NCBI GenBank assembly: GCA_002292015.1 | Contig: DBBD01000040.1 | Span: forward strand, 1-9,092 | Direction: 5' to 3' | DNA: 9,092 nt | Origin: Firmicutes bacterium UBA993 | Lineage (GTDB): Bacteria > Bacillota > Dethiobacteria > DTU022 | Part shown: positions 7,401-9,092 of the stretch, one piece after another | How positions within the stretch are numbered: position 1 is the stretch's first letter | Layout: each line of letters opens with the position of its first letter | Made by a program: the position numbers and the translations under genes | The notes under the pieces: generated by a model | Told to the model about the DNA's origin: nothing | Databases searched by the model: none | The model's input: the letters and a program-made list of their open reading frames with translations, nothing else

Positions 7401-7669
7401 CTAAGAGATAGTAGTCGCTCGGAATAAAATTAGCACAATGATAAAACCCTTTATCCCAGCTATAAAAGATTTTGCCGGCACCTCACCGTAAATACGAACA
7501 GAAAATAAACAGGCAAAAAGGAAAAAAAGGGCAGGGAAGGGAAAATCCTTCTTAACCACGCCGTGACCGGCAGCAACTACCCAATCGCTAATAGCTTTCG
7601 CCAACCGGTCACGGTAGATGTTATTCAGGGACTGCCGGTTAAGACCAGCACATTTATCTTTTCTGCCAC
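7401..7669 (-). pseudogene. Degenerate N-terminal remnant of a second flavodoxin-like reductase gene
   Basis: Starting from a GTG at 7669, just after the intact flavoprotein gene, the minus strand encodes MAEKINVLVLTGSP and then a TGA. One base out of phase, the next frame continues NNIYRDRLAKAISDWVVAAG and HGVVKKDF. Joined, this resembles the first beta strand, the FMN-phosphate loop (GSP), the first helix and the second strand of NAD(P)H-dependent FMN reductases. After that the frame becomes a hydrophobic stretch (ALFFLFACLF, FIIVLILF) that does not look like the family, and it ends at TAG 7401-7403. It has no Cys cluster and no second FMN loop. The frame open from 7604 starts with TTG, has no ribosome site, and is more easily explained as remnant than as a real membrane peptide. 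Confidence 0.5.
7561..7614. repeat. Perfect 10-bp inverted repeat with competing partner
   Basis: CCGTGACCGG (7561-7570) and CCGGTCACGG (7605-7614) are exact inverted arms 34 bases apart. The left arm overlaps ACCGGCAG (7566-7573), which also pairs with CTGCCGGT at 7632-7639, so two mutually exclusive hairpins can be drawn. The arms lie within the flavodoxin-like remnant, so coding history is one explanation. No function is known to me. Confidence 0.45.
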
Positions 7670-7840
7670 CCTGTTATCTCGCCAGGTTAGCTTCTACTGC
7701 CTGGTTTTCTTGATCAGCCAGGCCATATTTTCACCCAGTTCTCTCATAGTCTGGATGCCTTCAGCATCGGATTCCACATCGCCGATATCCCTGCCGATGC
7801 CCAGGTTCCAGTAGTTTGACCCGGGAACCACCATGCTGCT
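7670..7840. repeat. 171-bp direct repeat, copy at the intact flavoprotein gene
   Basis: This is the parent or sister copy of 6183-6353, same orientation, offset 1487 bp, one mismatch. Between the copies lie vapBC and the flavodoxin-like remnant. Confidence 0.92.
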
Positions 7841-8260
7841 AATAAAAAATAAATTATTGATGCCCTGGAAGACGTTTATTGATCCGGCCCGGCGGGCTAC
7901 GGTCACTGCCGCTCCTACTTTTCGCTTTAAGAGGTTGCCGTTTCCCTTAACCACATAACCTGCCCGGTCAATAAGAGCCTTGGTTTCAGCTGTCATGGCC
8001 GCAAAATAGGTAGGCGAACCGATGACGATACCGTCAGCTTCAAGCATTTTGGCGATACACTCATTGATGATGTCGTCATCAAAAACACACCGTTTGTTTT
8101 GATTTTCTATACATTTCCTGCAGGCTGTACAGCCTCGCTTGATTTGTCCGGCAATATTTACAGTTTCGGTCATGATGCCGGCCTCTTCAATTTTCCCTAA
8201 TACCTCTTTCAGCAGCAGGCTTGTATTGCCCTCTTTACGCGGACTTCCGTTGAACGCCAC
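7694..8260 (-). CDS. Flavodoxin-fold NAD(P)H-dependent FMN reductase / iron-sulfur flavoprotein-like
   Basis: This cytosolic flavodoxin-fold protein of about 188 residues should bind FMN and pass electrons from NAD(P)H or ferredoxin to an unknown acceptor. AFNGSPRKEGNTS at the N-terminus is the FMN-phosphate loop, and GSPTYFAAMTAETKALIDRA near 81-100 is the second flavin loop. C44, C47, C50 and C58 form a CxxCxxCx7C cluster like the compact iron-sulfur motif of iron-sulfur flavoproteins, although the last spacing is two longer than the x5 I recall for that family. The GTG at 8260 is reported conservatively. The frame stays open upstream, giving IIIFKVV before AFNGSP, which completes the expected first beta strand. 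A strong AAGGAGAGG (8279-8287) sits 18 nt from the GTG but 0-6 nt from in-frame ATC/ATT codons at 8278-8270. The last 48 codons are duplicated at 6183-6353. Confidence 0.88.
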   Translation of the reverse strand: MAFNGSPRKEGNTSLLLKEVLGKIEEAGIMTETVNIAGQIKRGCTACRKCIENQNKRCVFDDDIINECIAKMLEADGIVIGSPTYFAAMTAETKALIDRAGYVVKGNGNLLKRKVGAAVTVARRAGSINVFQGINNLFFISSMVVPGSNYWNLGIGRDIGDVESDAEGIQTMRELGENMAWLIKKTRQ

Positions 8261-8278
8261 AACTTTAAAAATAATGAT

Positions 8279-8287
8279 CCTCTCCTT
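8279..8287 (-). promoter_or_regulatory. Shine-Dalgarno site of the flavoprotein gene, misplaced for its GTG
   Basis: The minus strand reads AAGGAGAGG, followed directly by ATC ATT ATT TTT AAA GTT GTG. No ATG, GTG or TTG occurs in the next 18 nt in any frame, so initiation is either at a non-standard ATT/ATC codon or at the distant GTG. One base separates this site from the REP-like hairpin. Confidence 0.6.
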
Positions 8288-8288
8288 G

Positions 8289-8314
8289 GGACATGGGGAC
8301 GTTTCTCCCTGTCC
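8289..8314. repeat. REP-like imperfect palindrome next to the RAYT gene
   Basis: GGACA-T-GGGGA pairs with TCTCC-C-TGTCC around CGTT: ten pairs (one G-T) with a single T/C mismatch. It lies 5 bp past the stop of the RAYT-type transposase gene. Imperfect GC-rich hairpins beside such genes are the usual REP substrates. Only one copy is visible; the other flank of the transposase gene is cut by the window edge. Confidence 0.5.
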
Positions 8315-8319
8315 TTCAT

Positions 8320-8640
8320 TTATAGTGCTTTCTCGATAATGCCTTTGCTTGCCTGCATTACCCTTGCCAGTTGCCTTATGCTAGTTCTTTCAGTTTCATA
8401 AAGATTCCGGATTAATTCTTGGTTCTGTTCCTTTGACAGTATTTGTCCAGGAGTAATCTGATATTTATTCTGAATTAGTGCTGTCAAATGTTGATCGGTA
8501 ATTTTCCCAGGGTTTCGGTAACCAAGGCACCGGTCATCTTTTTGCACATTCATAAAAGCTTCAAAATCAGTTCGTGTTTTGAAGTACATCATAATCTTTT
8601 CCGGATTTAAATGTGTTGCTTTTACCTGTGTATGCATCAA
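8320..8640 (-). pseudogene. RAYT transposase, C-terminal part displaced by frameshift
   Basis: This frame continues the transposase encoded at 8567-9070 but is one base out of phase. It reads ATHLNPEKIMMYFKTRTDFE, then MNVQKDDRCLGY, and ends with SIRQLARVMQASKGIIEKAL. The last stretch is the helix-turn-helix-like tail seen in longer RAYT proteins of Bacillota. Removing one A from the AAAA run on the minus strand (8620-8623) would join the halves as YTGKATHLNPEK. The ATG codons at 8640 and 8637 have no clear ribosome site and lie inside the upstream frame, so separate translation is doubtful. The alternatives are a true inactivating insertion, a sequencing or assembly error in a homopolymer, or, least likely, +1 slippage. 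The stop TAA (8320-8322) is followed by the hairpin. Confidence 0.7.
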
Positions 8641-9070
8641 TATATTGTTTGTAACTACTCCACGGATAGGTCGCCGCCTTTTTCACCAACCCAGCTGTCA
8701 CGGGGTTTTGGTGAATATATCTGGCAACTGTTACAAAATATTCATCTGATTCAACAACTTCGCTTAAATAACGATTTTGAAATAAATGACCGCTTCTTCC
8801 ATATAGGTGGTTATGCCATAGAACATAGCCCACCGTAATGCGCTTCATGGTTGTCCCCAGTTCTTCGTTTTCTTCCAGCAACAAGTGCGCATGATTATCC
8901 ATCAAACAATAGGCTAAAAGAGAAAATCCTCCTTTTCCCTTTGCCTGAAACATTTGAAACAGAAACTTTTTTCTATCACCTTCATGTAAAAAAATATTCC
9001 TGTCATCTATCCCCTTAAGCATGACGTGGTAAATTCCCGTGTTACTTTTTTTGCGTGGCTGCCTCGGCAT
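8567..9070 (-). CDS. RAYT / Y1 (HUH) REP-associated tyrosine transposase, catalytic part
   Basis: This frame encodes the catalytic domain of a single-strand HUH transposase of the REP-associated (IS200-like, Y1) family. MDNHAHLLL holds the metal-binding H60-x-H62 pair. GRSGHLFQNRYLSEVV and then ARYIHQNPVTAGLV follow, with Y118 the likely nucleophile; PWSSY at 136-140 is the usual end of the core. All catalytic motifs are in one open frame. The natural protein would continue into the frame at 8320-8640, but a one-base shift near 8620 instead adds a tail SNTFKSGKDYDVLQNTN after YTGK. The ATG at 9070 has a strong GGGAGGG (9076-9082) 5 nt upstream. The gene looks visibly more AT-rich than the aminotransferase, in keeping with acquired DNA. 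Its promoter lies beyond the window. Confidence 0.88.
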   Translation of the reverse strand: MPRQPRKKSNTGIYHVMLKGIDDRNIFLHEGDRKKFLFQMFQAKGKGGFSLLAYCLMDNHAHLLLEENEELGTTMKRITVGYVLWHNHLYGRSGHLFQNRYLSEVVESDEYFVTVARYIHQNPVTAGLVKKAATYPWSSYKQYIDAYTGKSNTFKSGKDYDVLQNTN

Positions 9071-9075
9071 CTTAA

Positions 9076-9082
9076 CCCTCCC
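9076..9082 (-). promoter_or_regulatory. Shine-Dalgarno site of the RAYT gene
   Basis: The minus strand reads GGGAGGG, then TTAAG, then ATG at 9070, which confirms that start. Confidence 0.7.
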
Positions 9083-9092
9083 TGGCTAACAT

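Noticed and set aside
7401..7604. A separate 67-residue hydrophobic protein
   Set aside because: It starts at TTG with no ribosome site, and its first half reads as the continuation of a flavodoxin-like N-terminus from another frame; treated as remnant.
7681..7714. CCAGG...CCTGG inverted repeat at the 3' end of the flavoprotein gene as a terminator
   Set aside because: Only a 5-bp stem with a long loop, and on the transcribed strand no U tract follows; the same sequence is in the duplicated copy simply because it was copied.
1..9092. CRISPR arrays, tRNA, rRNA or a phage module
   Set aside because: No regularly spaced repeats, no cloverleaf or ribosomal RNA signature, and no phage structural genes were seen.

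Overview
The window looks like a chromosomal segment of a low-to-mid GC Bacillota (Clostridia) bacterium, perhaps an anaerobe of the Pelotomaculum/Desulfotomaculum kind. This is inference from style: strong purine-rich Shine-Dalgarno sites (AGGAGG, GGGAGG), frequent TTG/GTG starts, a very large PAS/GAF/GGDEF/HD-GYP protein, a flavodoxin-fold protein with a clustered Cys motif, and a RAYT-type transposase. No rRNA, tRNA or taxon-specific marker is present, so the assignment is tentative.

Layout. Positions 2-394 (+) hold the 3' end of dinB, the C-terminal little-finger domain of a Y-family DNA polymerase. It converges on a class-III PLP aminotransferase (544-1935, -). A 207-bp gap follows, with a perfect -10 box but no clear -35. 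Next comes a 1333-residue soluble c-di-GMP enzyme (2143-6144, -) with five PAS and two GAF domains feeding a GGDEF domain and an HD-GYP domain, both with intact motifs.

Upstream of that gene, 6.18-9.09 kb is an accessory and scarred region in which everything is on the minus strand. Read 5' to 3' on that strand, from the right edge, it contains: a RAYT/Y1 transposase broken by a one-base frameshift (9070 to 8320); a REP-like imperfect hairpin (8289-8314); an intact flavodoxin-fold iron-sulfur-flavoprotein-like gene (8260 to 7694); a frameshifted N-terminal remnant of a second flavodoxin-like gene (about 7669 to 7401); a vapBC toxin-antitoxin operon with a clear promoter/operator (7228 to 6532); and a 171-bp copy (6353 to 6183) of the 3' end of the intact flavoprotein gene, differing at one base. 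The vapBC operon therefore sits between flavoprotein debris and inside a 1487-bp direct-repeat unit.

How the genes fit together. There is no obvious single pathway. The left part is ordinary chromosome: DNA-damage polymerase, aminotransferase and second-messenger sensor. The right part is best read as a hot spot of duplication, gene decay and mobile-element activity. The most unusual items are the near-identical direct repeat bracketing the toxin-antitoxin pair, the REP-like hairpin pressed against the Shine-Dalgarno of the flavoprotein gene (which seems to lack a well-placed ordinary start codon), and the operator that fills the 17-bp promoter spacer of vapBC. I did not find a convincing wholly new multi-gene system.
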